The notes: generated by a model from the sequence alone, not told the origin. Positions 45,391-58,642 are shown, counted from the first letter of the stretch. The stretch: DNA of 64,000 bases from Camelus bactrianus (GCF_048773025.1 NW_027413968.1:248001-312000); one strand, 5' to 3'. Translations and numbers: made by a program.

Positions 45391-48040
45391 CTGCCAGGGA
45401 TCACCTGTGACACCAGGCAGCTGCGTGGAGGGCGGCCCCAAACCTCGCCCACACAGTCAGCCGTGTTTCGGAATTCTGAGTGTGGGGAGGTTCCGTCATC
45501 TTATACAGCACCCGGGATCACCTAGGATCCTTTCGCTTGTCTTCCCCGAGTCCCTCCCAGTGCGGCCTGCCGGGAAAAGGTGGGGGTTGGGCTGGAAATG
45601 CAGGCAATATCTAGTGCCTCCCCCTTTACAGGGGAGGTAATTAGCGGACTTCCCCCTGCCAGGGAACAAGTGTGACACCATGCAGCTGCGTGGAGGGCGG
45701 CCCCAATTCTCCCTCACACAGTGAGCCGTGTTCTGGAATTCTGAGTGTGGGGAGGTTACGTCTTCTGCCTGCAGCACCCGGGATCTCCTAGGAGCCATTC
45801 GAGGGTCTTCCCCGAGTCCCTCCCAGTGCGGGCCTCCGGGGAAATTTGGGGGTTGAGCTGGAAATGCAGGTAGCATCTAGTGCCTCCCCCTGGACATGGG
45901 AGGTAATTAGCGGAATTCCCCCTGCCAGGGAAAACCTGTGACACCAGGCAGCTGCGTGGAGGGCGGCCCCAAACCTCCCCCACACAGTCAGCCGTGTTCC
46001 GGAATTCTGATTATGGGGAGGTTCCGTCTTCTGTCTGCAGCACCCGGGATCTTCTAGGAGCCCTTTGCGTGTCTTCCCCGAGTCCCTCCCAGTGCGGGCT
46101 GCCGGGGGAAGGCTGGGGTTGGGCTGGAAATACAGGTAGCATCTGGTGCCTCCACCTGGACAGGGTAAGAATTTAGCGGAATTCCCCCTGCCAGGGAACA
46201 CCTGTGAAACCAGGCAGCTGCTTGGAGGGCGGCCCCAAAACTCCCCCATACAGTCAGCCGTGTTCCGGAATACTGAGTGTGGGAAGGTTCCGTCTTCTGT
46301 CTGCAGCACCTGGGATCTCCTAGGAGCCCTTCGCGATTTTTCCCGGGTCCCCCCTATTGCGGGCTTCCGGGGAAAAGCGGGGGTTGGGCTGGAAATGCAG
46401 GTAGCATCTAGTGCCTCTCACTGCACAGGGGAGGTTTTTAGCGGACTTCCTCCTGCCACGGAACACCTGTGACACCAGGCAGCTGCGTGGAGGGCGGCCC
46501 AAATCTCTCCCACACAGTCAGCCGTGTTCCGGAATTCTGAGTCTGTGGAGGTTCCGTCATCTCTATGCAGCACCCGGGATCTCCTAGGAGCCCATTGCGT
46601 GATTTCCCAGAGTGCCTCCCGGTTAGTGCTGCCGCGCAAAGGCGGGGGTTGGGCTGGAAATGCAGGTAGCATCTAGTGCCTCCCCCTGGAAGGGGAGGTA
46701 ATTAGCAGAATTCACCCTGCCAGGGAACACCTGTGACACCAAGCAGCTGCGTGGAGGGCGGCCCCAAACCTCCCAAACACAGTCAGCCGAGTTCCGGAAT
46801 TCTGAGTGTGGGGAGGTTCCGTCTTCTCTCTGCAGCACCCGGGATCTCCTAGGAGCCCTTAGCGTGTTTTCCCGATTCTTTCCCAGTGCGGGCTGCAGGG
46901 GAAATGCGGGGGTTGGCCTGGAAATGCAGGTAAAATCTAGTGCCTCCCCCTGGAGAGGGGAGGAAATTAGCCGACTTCCCCCTGCCAGGGAACACGTGTG
47001 ACACCAGGCAGCTGCGTGGGTGTTGTCCCCAATCCTCCCCCACACAGTCAGCCGTGTTCCGGAATTCTAAGATTAGGGAGGTTCCGTCTTCTGTCTGCAG
47101 AACCCGGGATCCCCTAGGAGCACTTCGCTTGTCTTCCCCGAGTCCCTCCCACTGTGGGCTGCCGGGGAAAGGCGGGGGTTGAGCTGAAAAAACAGGTAGC
47201 ATCTAGTGCCTCCCACTGGAAGGGGAGGTAATTAGCAGAATTCACCCTGCCAGGGAACACCTGTGACACCAAGCAGCTGCGTGGAGTGCGGCCCCAAACC
47301 TCCCAAACACAGTCAGCCGAGTTCCGGAATTCTGAGTGTGGGGAGGTTCCGTCTTCTCTCTGCAGCACCCGGGATCTCCTAGGAGCCCTTAGCGTGTTTT
47401 CCCGATTCTTTCCCAGTGCGGGCTGCAGGGGAAATGCGGGGGTTGTCCTGGAAATGCAGGTAAAATCTAGTGCCTCCCCCTGGAGAGGGGAGGAAATTAG
47501 CCGACTTCCCCCTGCCAGGGAACACGTGTGACACCAGGCAGCTACGTGGGTGTTGTCCCCAAACCTCCCCCACACAGTCAGCCGTGTTCCGGAATTCTAA
47601 GATTAGGGAGGTTCCGTCTTCTGTCTGCAGAACCCGGAATCCCCTAGGAGCACTTCGCTTGTCTTCACCGAGTCCCTCCCAGTGCGGGCTGCCAGGGAAA
47701 GGCGGGGGTTGGTCTGGAAATGCAGGTAGACTCTAGTGCCTCCCCCTGACAGTGGAGGTAGTTAGCGGAATTCCCCCTGCCAGGGAACATCTGTGACACC
47801 AGTCAGCTGCGTGGAGGGGACCCCAAACCTCGCCCACACAGTCAGCCGTTTTCCGGAATTCTGAGTGTGGGGAGGTTCCGTCTTCTGTCTGCAGTACCCG
47901 GGATCTCCTAGGAGCCCTTCTCGTGTCTTCTCCGAGTCCCTCCCACTGCGGGCTGCCGGGGAAGGCGGGGGTTGGGCTGAAAACGCAGGTAGTATCTAGT
48001 GCCTCCCCCTGGACAGGGGAGGTAATTAGCGGACTTCCCC
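45391..48040 (+). repeat. Decamer repeat, copy 1 (2650 bp)
   Basis: Ten monomers from 45391 to 48040 are repeated at 48041 and onward at an offset of 2650. The unit is three monomers (45391, 45656, 45922) plus the heptamer from 46188. Confidence 0.88.
46188..48040 (+). repeat. Heptamer with hybrid last monomer, HOR copy 5
   Basis: Six normal heptamer monomers are followed by a seventh (47777-48040) whose left half is the usual heptamer end and whose right half is the type found at 45126-45390 (ctcgtgtcttctccgag, gaaggcggggg). This splice joins the heptamer to a second pass of the preceding monomers and creates the decamer repeat. Confidence 0.86.
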
Positions 48041-50691
48041 CTGCCAGGGATCACCTGTGACACCAGGCAGCTGCGTGGAGGGCGGCCCCAAACCTCGCCC
48101 ACACAGTCAGCCGTGTTTCGGAATTCTGAGTGTGGGGAGGTTCCGTCATCTTATACAGCACCCGGGATCACCTAGGATCCTTTCGCTTGTCTTCCCCGAG
48201 TCCCTCCCTGTGCGGCCTGCCGGGAAAAGGTGGGGGTTGGGCTGGAAATGCAGGCAATATCTAGTGCCTCCCCCTTTACAGGGGAGGTAATTATCGGACT
48301 TCCCCCTGCCAGGGAACACCTGTGACACCATGCAGCTGCGTGGAGGGCGGCCCCAATTCTCCCTCACACAGTGAGCCGTGTTCTGGAATTCTGAGTGTGG
48401 GGAGGTTACGTCTTCTGCCTGCAGCACCCGGGATCTCCTAGGAGCCATTCGAGGGTCTTCCCCGAGTCCCTCCCAGTGCGGGCCTCCGGGGAAATTTGGA
48501 GGTTGAGCTGGAAATGCAGGTAGCATCTAGTGCCTCCCCCTGGACATGGGAGGTAATTAGCGGAATTCCCCCTGCCAGGGAAAACCTGTGACACCAGGCA
48601 GCTGCGTGGAGGGCGGCCCCAAAACTCCCCCACACAGTCAGCCGTGTTCCGGAATTCTGATTATGGGGAGGTTCCGTCTTCTGTCTGCAGCACCCGGGAT
48701 CTTCTAGGAGCCCTTTGCGTGTCTTCCCCGAGTCCCTCCCAGTGCGGGCTGCCGGGGGAAGGCTGGGGTTGGGCTGGAAATACAGGTAGCATCTGGTGCC
48801 TCCACCTGGACAGGGTAAGAATTTAGCGGAATTCCCCCTGCCAGGGAACACCTGTGAAACCAGGCAGCTGCTTGGAGGGCGGCCCCAAAACTCCCCCATA
48901 CAGTCAGCCGTGTTCCGGAATACTGAGTGTGGGAAGGTTCCGTCTTCTGTCTGCAGCACCTGGGATCTCCTAGGAGCCCTTCGCGATTTTTCCCGGGTCC
49001 CCCCTATTGCGGGCTTCCGGGGAAAAGCGGGGGTTGGGCTGGAAATGCAGGTAGCATCTAGTGCCTCTCACTGCACAGGGGAGGTTTTTAGCGGACTTCC
49101 TCCTGCCACGGAACACCTGTGACACCAGGCAGCTGCGTGGAGGGCGGCCCAAATCTCTCCCACACAGTCAGCCGTGTTCCGGAATTCTGAGTCTGTGGAG
49201 GTTCCGTCATCTCTATGCAGCACCCGGGATCTCCTAGGAGCCCATTGCGTGATTTCCCAGAGTGCCTCCCGGTTAGTGCTGCCGGGCAAAGGCGGGGGTT
49301 GGGCTGGAAATGCAGGTAGCATCTAGTGCCTCCCCCTGGAAGGGGAGGTAATTAGCAGAATTCACCCTGCCAGGGAACACCTGTGACACCAAGCAGCTGC
49401 GTGGAGGGCGGCCCCAAACCTCCCAAACACAGTCAGCCGAGTTCCGGAATTCTGAGTGTGGGGAGGTTCCGTCTTCTCTCTGCAGCACCCGGGATCTCCT
49501 AGGAGCCCTTAGCGTGTTTTCCCGATTCTTTCCCAGTGCGGGCTGCAGGGGAAATGCGGGGGTTGGCCTGGAAATGCAGGTAAAATCTAGTGCCTCCCCC
49601 TGGAGAGGGGAGGAAATTAGCCGACTTCCCCCTGCCAGGGAACACGTGTGACACCAGGCAGCTGCGTGGGTGTTGTCCCCAATCCTCCCCCACACAGTCA
49701 GCCGTGTTCCGGAATTCTAAGATTAGGGAGGTTCCGTCTTCTGTCTGCAGAACCCGGGATCCCCTAGGAGCACTTCGCTTGTCTTCCCCGAGTCCCTCCC
49801 ACTGTGGGCTGCCGGGGAAAGGCGGGGGTTGAGCTGAAAAAACAGGTAGCATCTAGTGCCTCCCCCTGGAAGGGGAGGTAATTAGCAGAATTCACCCTGC
49901 CAGGGAACACCTGTGACACCAAGCAGCTGCGTGGAGTGCGGCCCCAAACCTCCCAAACACAGTCAGCCGAGTTCCGGAATTCTGAGTGTGGGGAGGTTCC
50001 GTCTTCTCTCTGCAGCACCCGGGATCTCCTAGGAGCCCTTAGCGTGTTTTCCCGATTCTTTCCCAGTGCGGGCTGCAGGGGAAATGCGGGGGTTGTCCTG
50101 GAAATGCAGGTAAAATCTAGTGCCTCCCCCTGGAGAGGGGAGGAAATTAGCCGACTTCCCCCTGCCAGGGAACACGTGTGACACCAGGCAGCTACGTGGG
50201 TGTTGTCCCCAAACCTCCCCCACACAGTCAGCCGTGTTCCGGAATTCTAAGATTAGGGAGGTTCCGTCTTCTGTCTGCAGAACCCGGAATCCCCTAGGAG
50301 CACTTCGCTTGTCTTCACCGAGTCCCTCCCAGTGCGGGCTGCCAGGGAAAGGCGGGGGTTGGGCTGGAAATGCAGGTAGACTCTAGTGCCTCCCCCTGAC
50401 AGTGGAGGTAGTTAGCGGAATTCCCCCTGCCAGGGAACATCTGTGACACCAGTCAGCTGCGTGGAGGGGACCCCAAACCTCGCCCACACAGTCAGCCGTT
50501 TTCCGGAATTCTGAGTGTGGGGAGGTTCCGTCTTCTGTCTGCAGCACCCGGGATCTTCTAGGAGCCCTTTGCGTGTCTTCCCCGAGTCCCTCCCAGTGCG
50601 GGCTGCCGGGGGAAGGCTGGGGTTGGGCTGGAAATACAGGTAGCATCTGGTGCCTCCACCTGGACAGGGTAAGAATTTAGCGGAATTCCCC
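48041..50691 (+). repeat. Decamer repeat, copy 2
   Basis: Second copy of the ten monomers. It differs at its end: the last monomer (50427-50691) has the normal heptamer ending instead of the hybrid at 47777, so the array continues with more heptamers rather than a third decamer. Confidence 0.87.
48838..50691 (+). repeat. Heptamer tandem, copy 1 of 3 (1854 bp)
   Basis: Seven monomers start at 48838, 49103, 49367, 49632, 49897, 50162 and 50427. The next two units follow directly at offsets of 1854 and 3708. This is the only place in the window where the heptamer itself is in tandem. Confidence 0.9.
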
Positions 50692-52545
50692 CTGCCAGGG
50701 AACACCTGTGAAACCAGGCAGCTGCTTGGAGGGCGGCCCCAAAACTCCCCCATACAGTCAGCCGTGTTCCGGAATACTGAGTGTGGGAAGGTTCCGTCTT
50801 CTGTCTGCAGCACCTGGGATCTCCTAGGAGCCCTTCGCGATTTTTCCCGGGTCCCCCCTATTGCGGGCTTCCGGGGAAAAGCGGGGGTTGGGCTGGAAAT
50901 GCAGGTAGCATCTAGTGCCTCTCACTGCACAGGGGAGGTTTTTAGCGGACTTCCTCCTGCCACGGAACACCTGTGACACCAGGCAGCTGCGTGGAGGGCG
51001 GCCCAAATCTCTCCCACACAGTCAGCCGTGTTCCGGAATTCTGAGTCTGTGGAGGTTCCGTCATCTCTATGCAGCACCCGGGATCTCCTAGGAGCCCATT
51101 GCGTGATTTCCCAGAGTGCCTCCCGGTTAGTGCTGCCGGGCAAAGGCGGGGGTTGGGCTGGAAATGCAGGTAGCATCTAGTGCCTCCCCCTGGAAGGGGA
51201 GGTAATTAGCAGAATTCACCCTGCCAGGGAACACCTGTGACACCAAGCAGCTGCGTGGAGGGCGGCCCCAAACCTCCCAAACACAGTCAGCCGAGTTCCG
51301 GAATTCTGAGTGTGGGGAGGTTCCGTCTTCTCTCTGCAGCACCCGGGATCTCCTAGGAGCCCTTAGCGTGTTTTCCCGATTCTTTCCCAGTGCGGGCTGC
51401 AGGGGAAATGCGGGGGTTGGCCTGGAAATGCAGGTAAAATCTAGTGCCTCCCCCTGGAGAGGGGAGGAAATTAGCCGACTTCCCCCTGCCAGGGAACACG
51501 TGTGACACCAGGCAGCTGCGTGGGTGTTGTCCCCAAACCTCCCCCACACAGTCAGCCGTGTTCCGGAATTCTAAGATTAGGGAGGTTCCGTCTTCTGTCT
51601 GCAGAACCCGGGATCCCCTAGGAGCACTTCGCTTGTCTTCCCCGAGTCCCTCCCACTGTGGGCTGCCGGGGAAAGGCGGGGGTTGAGCTGAAAAAACAGG
51701 TAGCATCTAGTGCCTCCTCCTGGAAGGGGAGGTAATTAGCAGAATTCACCCTGCCAGGGAACACCTGTGACACCAAGCAGCTGCGTGGAGTGCGGCCCCA
51801 AACCTCCCAAACACAGTCAGCCGAGTTCCGGAATTCTGAGTGTGGGGAGGTTCCGTCTTCTCTCTGCAGCACCCGGGATCTCCTAGGAGCCCTTAGCGTG
51901 TTTTCCCGATTCTTTCCCAGTGCGGGCTGCAGGGGAAATGCGGGGGTTGTCCTGGAAATGCAGGTAAAATCTAGTGCCTCCCCCTGGAGAGGGGAGGAAA
52001 TTAGCCGACTTCCCCCTGCCAGGGAACACGTGTGACACCAGGCAGCTACGTGGGTGTTGTCCCCAAACCTCCCCCACACAGTCAGCCGTGTTCCGGAATT
52101 CTAAGATTAGGGAGGTTCCGTCTTCTGTCTGCAGAACCCGGAATCCCCTAGGAGCACTTCGCTTGTCTTCACCGAGTCCCTCCCAGTGTGGGCTGCCAGG
52201 GAAAGGCGGGGGTTGGGCTGGAAATGCAGGTAGACTCTAGTGCCTCCCCCTGACAGTGGAGGTAGTTAGCGGAATTCCCCCTGCCAGGGAACATCTGTGA
52301 CACCAGTCAGCTGCGTGGAGGGGACCCCAAACCTCGCCCACACAGTCAGCCGTTTTCCGGAATTCTGAGTGTGGGGAGGTTCCGTCTTCTGTCTGCAGCA
52401 CCCGGGATCTTCTAGGAGCCCTTTGCGTGTCTTCCCCGAGTCCCTCCCAGTGCGGGCTGCCGGGGGAAGGCTGGGGTTGGGCTGGAAATACAGGTAGCAT
52501 CTGGTGCCTCCACCTGGACAGGGTAAGAATTTAGCGGAATTCCCC
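50692..52545 (+). repeat. Heptamer tandem, copy 2 of 3 (1854 bp)
   Basis: Repeats 48838-50691 nearly base for base. Small differences seen are aaacctc for aatcctc in the fourth monomer, gcctcctcctgg for gcctccccctgg, and gtgtgggct for gtgcgggct near 52188. Confidence 0.9.
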
Positions 52546-54397
52546 CTGCCAGGGAACACCTGTGAAACCAGGCAGCTGCTTGGAGGGCGGCCCCAAAACT
52601 CCCCCATACAGTCAGCCGTGTTCCGGAATACTGAGTGTGGGAAGGTTCCGTCTTCTGTCTGCAGCACCTGGGATCTCCTAGGAGCCCTTCGCGATTTTTC
52701 CCGGGTCCCCCCTATTGCGGGCTTCCGGGGAAAAGCGGGGGTTGGGCTGGAAATGCAGGTAGCATCTAGTGCCTCTCACTGCACAGGGGAGGTTTTTAGC
52801 GGACTTCCTCCTGCCACGGAACACCTGTGACACCAGGCAGCTGCGTGGAGGGCGGCCCAAATCTCTCCCACACAGTCAGCCGTGTTCCGGAATTCTGAGT
52901 CTGTGGAGGTTCCGTCATCTCTATGCAGCACCCGGGATCTCCTAGGAGCCCATTGCGTGATTTCCCAGAGTGCCTCCCGGTTAGTGCTGCCGGGCAAAGG
53001 CGGGGGTTGGGCTGGAAATGCAGGTAGCATCTAGTGCCTCCCCCTGGAAGGGGAGGTAATTAGCAGAATTCACCCTGCCAGGGAACACCTGTGACACCAA
53101 GCAGCTGCGTGGAGGGCGGCCCCAAACCTCCCAAACACAGTCAGCCGAGTTCCGGAATTCTGAGTGTGGGGAGGTTCCGTCTTCTCTCTGCAGCACCCGG
53201 GATCTCCTAGGAGCCCTTAGCGTGTTTTCCCGATTCTTTCCCAGTGCGGGCTGCAGGGGAAATGCGGGGGTTGGCCTGGAAATGCAGGTAAAATCTAGTG
53301 CCTCCCCCTGGAGAGGGGAGGAAATTAGCCGACTTCCCCCTGCCAGGGAACACGTGTGACACCAGGCAGCTGCGTGGGTGTTGTCCCCAAACCTCCCCCA
53401 CACAGTCAGCCGTGTTCCGGAATTCTAAGATTAGGGAGGTTCCGTCTTCTGTCTGCAGAATCCGGGATCGACTAGGAGCACTTCGCTTGTCTTCCCCGAG
53501 TCCCTCCCACTGTGGGCTGCCGGGGAAAGGCGGGGGTTGAGCTGAAAAAACAGGTAGCATCTTGTGCCTCCCCCTGGAAGGGGAGGTAATTAGCAGAATT
53601 CACCCTGCCAGGGAACACCTGTGACACCAAGCAGCTGCGTGGAGGGCGGCCCCAAACCTCCCAAACACAGTCAGCCGAGTTCCGGAATTCTGAGTGTGGG
53701 GAGGTTCCGTCTTCTCTCTGCAGCACCCGGGATCTCCTAGGAGCCCTTAGCGTGTTTTCCCGATTCTTTCCCAGTGCGGGCTGCAGGGGAAATGCGGGGG
53801 TTGGCCTGGAAATGCAGGTAAAATCTAGTGCCTCCCCCTGGAGAGGGGAGGAAATTAGCCGACTTCCCCCTGCCAGGGAACACGTGTGACACCAGGCAGC
53901 TGCGTGGGTGTTGTCCCCAAACCTCCCCCACACAGTCAGACGTGTTCCGGAATTCTAAGATTAGGGAGGTTCCGTCTTCTGTCTGCATAACCCGGGATCC
54001 CCTAGGAGCACTTCGCTTGTCTTCACCGAGTCCCTCCCAGTGCGGGCTGCCAGGGAAAGGCGGGGGTTGGGCTGGAAATGCAGGTAGACTCTAGTGCCTC
54101 CCCCTGACAGTGGAGGTAGTTAGCGGAATTCCCCCTGCCAGGGAACATCTGTGACACCAGTCAGCTGCGTGGAGGGGACCCCAAACCTCGCCCACACAGT
54201 CAGCCGTTTTCCGGAATTCTGAGTGTGGGGAGATTCCTCATCTTATGCAGCACCCGGGATCACCTAGGAGCCCTTCGCGTGTCTTCCCCGAGTGCCTCCC
54301 AATGGGGGCTGCCGGGGAATTGCGGGGGTTGTGCTGGAAATGCAGGTAGCAACTAGTGCCTCCCCCTGGACAGGGGAGGTAATTAGCGGACTTCCCC
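52546..54397 (+). repeat. Heptamer tandem, copy 3 of 3, altered end
   Basis: Follows copy 2 to about 54220. Its fourth and fifth monomers differ slightly (aatccgggatcgactagg near 53460, gagggcggcccc at 53640). The last monomer (54135-54397) keeps its left half, but its right half comes from another type with cctcatcttatgcagc and caatgggggctgcc. That switch ends the tandem run. Confidence 0.87.
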
Positions 54398-55192
54398 CTG
54401 CCAGGGAACACTTGTGACACCAGGCAGCTGCGTGGGGGGCGGCCCCGAACCTTCCCCACACAGTCAGCCGTGTTCCGCTATTCTCAGAGTGGGGAGGTTC
54501 CGGCTTCTGTCTGCAGCACCCGCGATCTCCTAGGAGCCCTTCGCGTGTCTTCCCCGAGTCCCTCACAATGCGGGGTGCCAGGGAAAGGCGGGGGTTGAGC
54601 TGGAAATGCAGGTAGCATCTAGTGTCTCCCCCAGGACAGGGGAGGTAATTAGCGGACTTCCCCTGCCAGGGAACACCTGTGACACCAGGCAACTGCGTGG
54701 AGGTCGGCCCCAATCCTCCGCCACACAGTAAGCCGTGTTCCGGAATTCTGAGTGTGGGGAGGTTCCGTCTTCGGTCTGCAGCACCCGAGATCTCCTAGGA
54801 GCCCTTCGCGTGTCTTCCCCGAGTGCCTCACAGTGCGGGCTGCCAGGGAAAGTCGGGGGGTGGAATGGAAATGCAAGTAGAATCAAGTGCCTCCCCCTGT
54901 ACAGGGGAGGTAATTAGCGGACTTCCCCCTGCGGAAAACACATGTGACACCAGGCAGCTGCGTGGAGGGCGGCCCTAAACCTCCCCAGAACAGTCACCGT
55001 GTTCCGGAATTCTGAGTGTGGGGAGGTTCCGTCTTCTGTCTGCAGCACCCGGGATCTCCTAGGAGAATTTCGCTTGTCTTCCCCGACTCCCTCCCAGTGC
55101 GGCCTGCCGGGAAAAGGCGGGGGTTGGGGTGGAAATGCAGGCAATATCTAGTGCCTCCCCCTTTACAGGGGAGGTAATTAGCGGACTTCCCA

Positions 55193-55457
55193 CTGCCAGG
55201 GAACATCTGTGACACCATGCAGCTTCGTGGAGGGCGGCCCCAGCCTCCCCCACACAGTCAGCCGTGTTCCAGAATTCTGAGGGTGGGGAGGTTCCATCTT
55301 CTGTCTGTAGCACCCTGGGTCTCCTAGGAGCCCTTCGCGTGTCTTCCCCGAGTCCCTCCCACTGCGGGCTGCCGGGGAAAATTGGGGGTTGAGCTGGAAA
55401 TGCAGGTAGCATCTAGTGCCTCCCCCTGGACATGGGAGGTAATTAGCGGAATTCCCC
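55193..55457 (+). repeat. Hybrid monomer in HOR copy 6
   Basis: The left half is the type at 37424 (acatctgtgacaccatgcagcttcg, ccatcttctgtctgtagc). The right half is the type at 35830 (ccactgcgggctgcc, ttgggggttgagctgg, ggacatggg). It joins two parts of the HOR series that are normally about six monomers apart. Confidence 0.8.
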
Positions 55458-56785
55458 CTGCCAGGGAAAACCTGTGACACCAGGCATCTGCGTGGAGGGC
55501 GGCCCCAAACCTCCCCCACACAGTCAGCCGTGTTCCGGAATTCTGATTATGGGGAGGTTCCGTCTTCTGTCTGCAGCACCCGGGATCTTCTAGGAGCCAT
55601 TTGCGTGTCTTTCCCGATTCCCTCCCAGTGCGTGCTGCCGGGGGAAGGCTGGGGTTGGGCTGGAAATACAGGTAGCATCTGGTGCCTCCACCTGGACTGG
55701 GTATGTAATTAGAGGAATTCCCCATGCCAGGGATCACCTGTGACACCAGGCAGCTGCATGGAGGGCGGCGACAAAACTCCCCCACACAGTCAGCCGTGTT
55801 CCGGAATTCTGAGTGTGGGGAGGTTCCGACTTCTGTCTGCAGCACCCGAATCTCCTAGGAGCCCTTCGCGTGTCTTCCCAGAGTGCCTCCCATTTCGGGC
55901 TGCCGGGGAAATCGGGGGTTTGGCTGGAAATGCAGGTAGCAACTAGTGCCTCCCCCTGGAAAGGGGAGAAAATTAGCGGACTTCCCCCTGAGAGTGAACA
56001 GCTGTGACCTCAGGCAGCTGCGTGGAGGGCAGCCCTAAATCTCACCAACACAGTCAGATGTGTTCCGGAATTCTGAGTGTGGGGAGGTTCCGTCTTCTTT
56101 CTGCAGCAACCGGGATTTCCTAGGAGCACTTCGCGTGTCTTCCCCGAGTGCCTCCCAGTGCGGGCTGCCAGGGAAAGGCGGGGGTTGGGCTGGAAATGCA
56201 GGTAGCATCTAGTGCATCCCCCTGGACAGGGGAGGTAATTAGCGGACTTCCCCCTGCCAGGGAAAACTTGTGACACCAGGCAGCTTCGTGGAGGGCGGCC
56301 CCAAACATCCCCTACACAGGCAGCCGTGTTCCGGTATTCTGAGTGTGGGGAGTTTCCGTCTTCTGTCTGCAGCACCAGGGATCTCCTAGGAGCCATTCGA
56401 GTGTCTTCCCCGAGTGCCTCCCAGTGCGAGCTTCCGGGGAAAGGCTGGGGTTGGTCTGGAAAAGCAAGTAGCATCTAGTACCTAACTCTGGACCAGGGAG
56501 GTAATTAGCGGACTTCCCCCTGCCAGGGAACACCTGTGAAACCAGGCAGCTGCGTGGAGGGAGGCCCTAATCCTCACCCACACAGTCACACTTTTTCCGG
56601 AATTCTGAGTTTGGGGAGGTTCCGTCTTCTGTCTGCAGCACCCGGGATCTCTTAGGAGAATTTCGCATGTCTTCCCCGAATCCCTCCCAGTGCGGGCTGC
56701 CGGGGAAAGGCAGGGTTTGTGCTGGAATTGCAGGTAGCATCTAGTGCCTCCCCCTGGACAGGGGAGGTAATTAGCGGACTTCCCA

Positions 56786-58376
56786 CTGCCAGGGAACATC
56801 TGTGACACCATGCAGCTTCGTGGAGGGCGGCCCCAGCCTCCCCCACACAGTCAGCCGTGTTCCAGAATTCTGAGGGTGGGGAGGTTCCATCTTCTGTCTG
56901 TAGCACCCTGGGTCTCCTAGGAGCCCTTCGCGTGTCTTCCCCGAGTCCCTCCAAGTGCGGGTTGCCGGGGAAATTCGATGGAGTGGCAGGAAATGCAGGT
57001 AACATCTAGTGCCTCCCCCTGGACAGGGGAGGGAATTAGCGGAATTCCCCCTGCCAGGGAACACCTGTGACACCAGGCAGCTGCGTGGGGGGCGGCCCGG
57101 AACCTCCCCCACACAGTCAGCCCTGTTCCGCTATTCTCAGAGTGGGGAGGTTCCGGCATCTGTCTGCAGCACCCGCGATCGCCTAGGAGCCCTTCGCGTG
57201 TCTTCCCCGAGTCATTCCCAGTGCGGGCTGCCGGGAAATGCGGGGGTTGGGCTGGAAATTCAGGTAGAATCTAGTACCTCCCCCTGGACACGGGAGGTAA
57301 TTAGCGGACTTCCCCCTGCCAGGGAACACCTGTGACACCAGGCAGCTGCGTGGGGGAGGCCCCGAACCTTCCCCACACAGTCAGGCGTGTTCCGCTATTC
57401 TCAGAGTGGGGAGGTTCCGGCTTCTGTCTGCAGCACCCGGGATTTCCTAGGAGCCTTTCGAGTGTCTTCCCTGAGTCCCTCACAATGCGGGGTGCCAGGG
57501 AAAGGCGGGGGTTGAGCTGGAAATGCAGGTAGCATCTAGTGCCTCCCCCTGGACAGGGGAGGTAATTAGCGGACTTCCCACTGCCAGGGAACATCTGTGA
57601 CACCATGCAGCTTCGTGGAGGGCGGCCCCAGCCTCCCCCACACAGTCAGCCGTGTTCCAGAATTCTGAGGGTGGGGAGGTTCCATCTTCTGTCTGTAGCA
57701 CCCTGGGTCTCCTAGGAGCCTTTCGCGTGTCTTCCCCGAGTCCCTCCAAGTGCGGGTTGCCGGGGAAATTCGATGGAGTGGCAGGAAATGCAGGTAACAT
57801 CTAGTGCCTCCCCCTGGACAGGGGAGGGAATTAGCGGAATTCCCCCTGCCAGGGAACACCTGTGACACCAGGCAGCTGCGTGGGGGGCGGCCCGGAACCT
57901 CCCCCACACAGTCAGCCCTGTTCCGCTATTCTCAGAGTGGGGAGGTTCCGGCTTCTGTCTGCAGCACCCGCGATCGCCTAGGAGCCCTTCGCGTGTCTTC
58001 CCCGAGTCATTCCCAGTGCGGGCTGCCGGGAAATGCGGGGGTTGGGCTGGAAATTCAGGTAGAATCTAGTACCTCCCCCTGGACACGGGAGGTAATTAGC
58101 GGACTTCCCCCTGCCAGGGAACACCTGTGACACCAGGCAGCTGCGTGGGGGGAGGCCCCGAACCTTCCCCACACAGTCAGGCGTGTTCCGCTATTCTCAG
58201 AGTGGGGAGGTTCCGGCTTCTGTCTGCAGCACCCGGGATTTCCTAGGAGCCTTTCGAGTGTCTTCCCTGAGTCCCTCACAATGCGGGGTGCCAGGGAAAG
58301 GCGGGGGTTGAGCTGGAAATGCAGGTAGCATCTAGTGCCTCCCCCTGGACAGGGGAGGTAATTAGCGGACTTCCCC
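56786..58376 (+). repeat. Trimer duplicated in tandem (795 bp unit)
   Basis: The monomers starting at 56786, 57051 and 57316 are repeated at 57581, 57846 and 58111 (offset 795). In copies 2-4 the same three types occur once (16451-17246, 26538-27333, 37424-38219). Small differences between the two copies are gcctttcgcg for gcccttcgcg and gggggaggcccc for gggggggaggcccc-like stretches. Confidence 0.87.
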
Positions 58377-58642
58377 CTGCCAGGGAACACCTGTGACACC
58401 AGGCAACTGCGTGGAGTTCGGCCCCAATCCTCCGCCACACAGTAAGCCGTGTTCCGGTATTCTGAGTGTGGGGAGGTTCCGTCTTCGGTCTGCAGCACCC
58501 GAGATCTCCTAGGAGCCCTTCGCGTGTCTTCCCCGAGTGCCTCACATTGCGGGATGCCAGGGAAAGTCGGGGGGTGGAATGGAAATGCAAGTAGAATCTA
58601 GTGCCTCCCCCTGTACAGGGGAGGTAATTAGCGGACTTCCCC

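Larger units (their letters stand above)
43799..54397 (+). repeat. Higher-order repeat copy 5 (40 monomers, re-amplified)
   Basis: This copy opens with the same first five types as copies 1-4. From 45391 it is built from a 2650-bp decamer present twice and a heptamer of about 1854 bp present four times (46188, 48838, 50692 and 52546). The second half of the basic unit, found at 35035-40612 in copy 4, is absent before copy 6. This is a clear case of a sub-unit displacing the longer unit. Confidence 0.9.
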
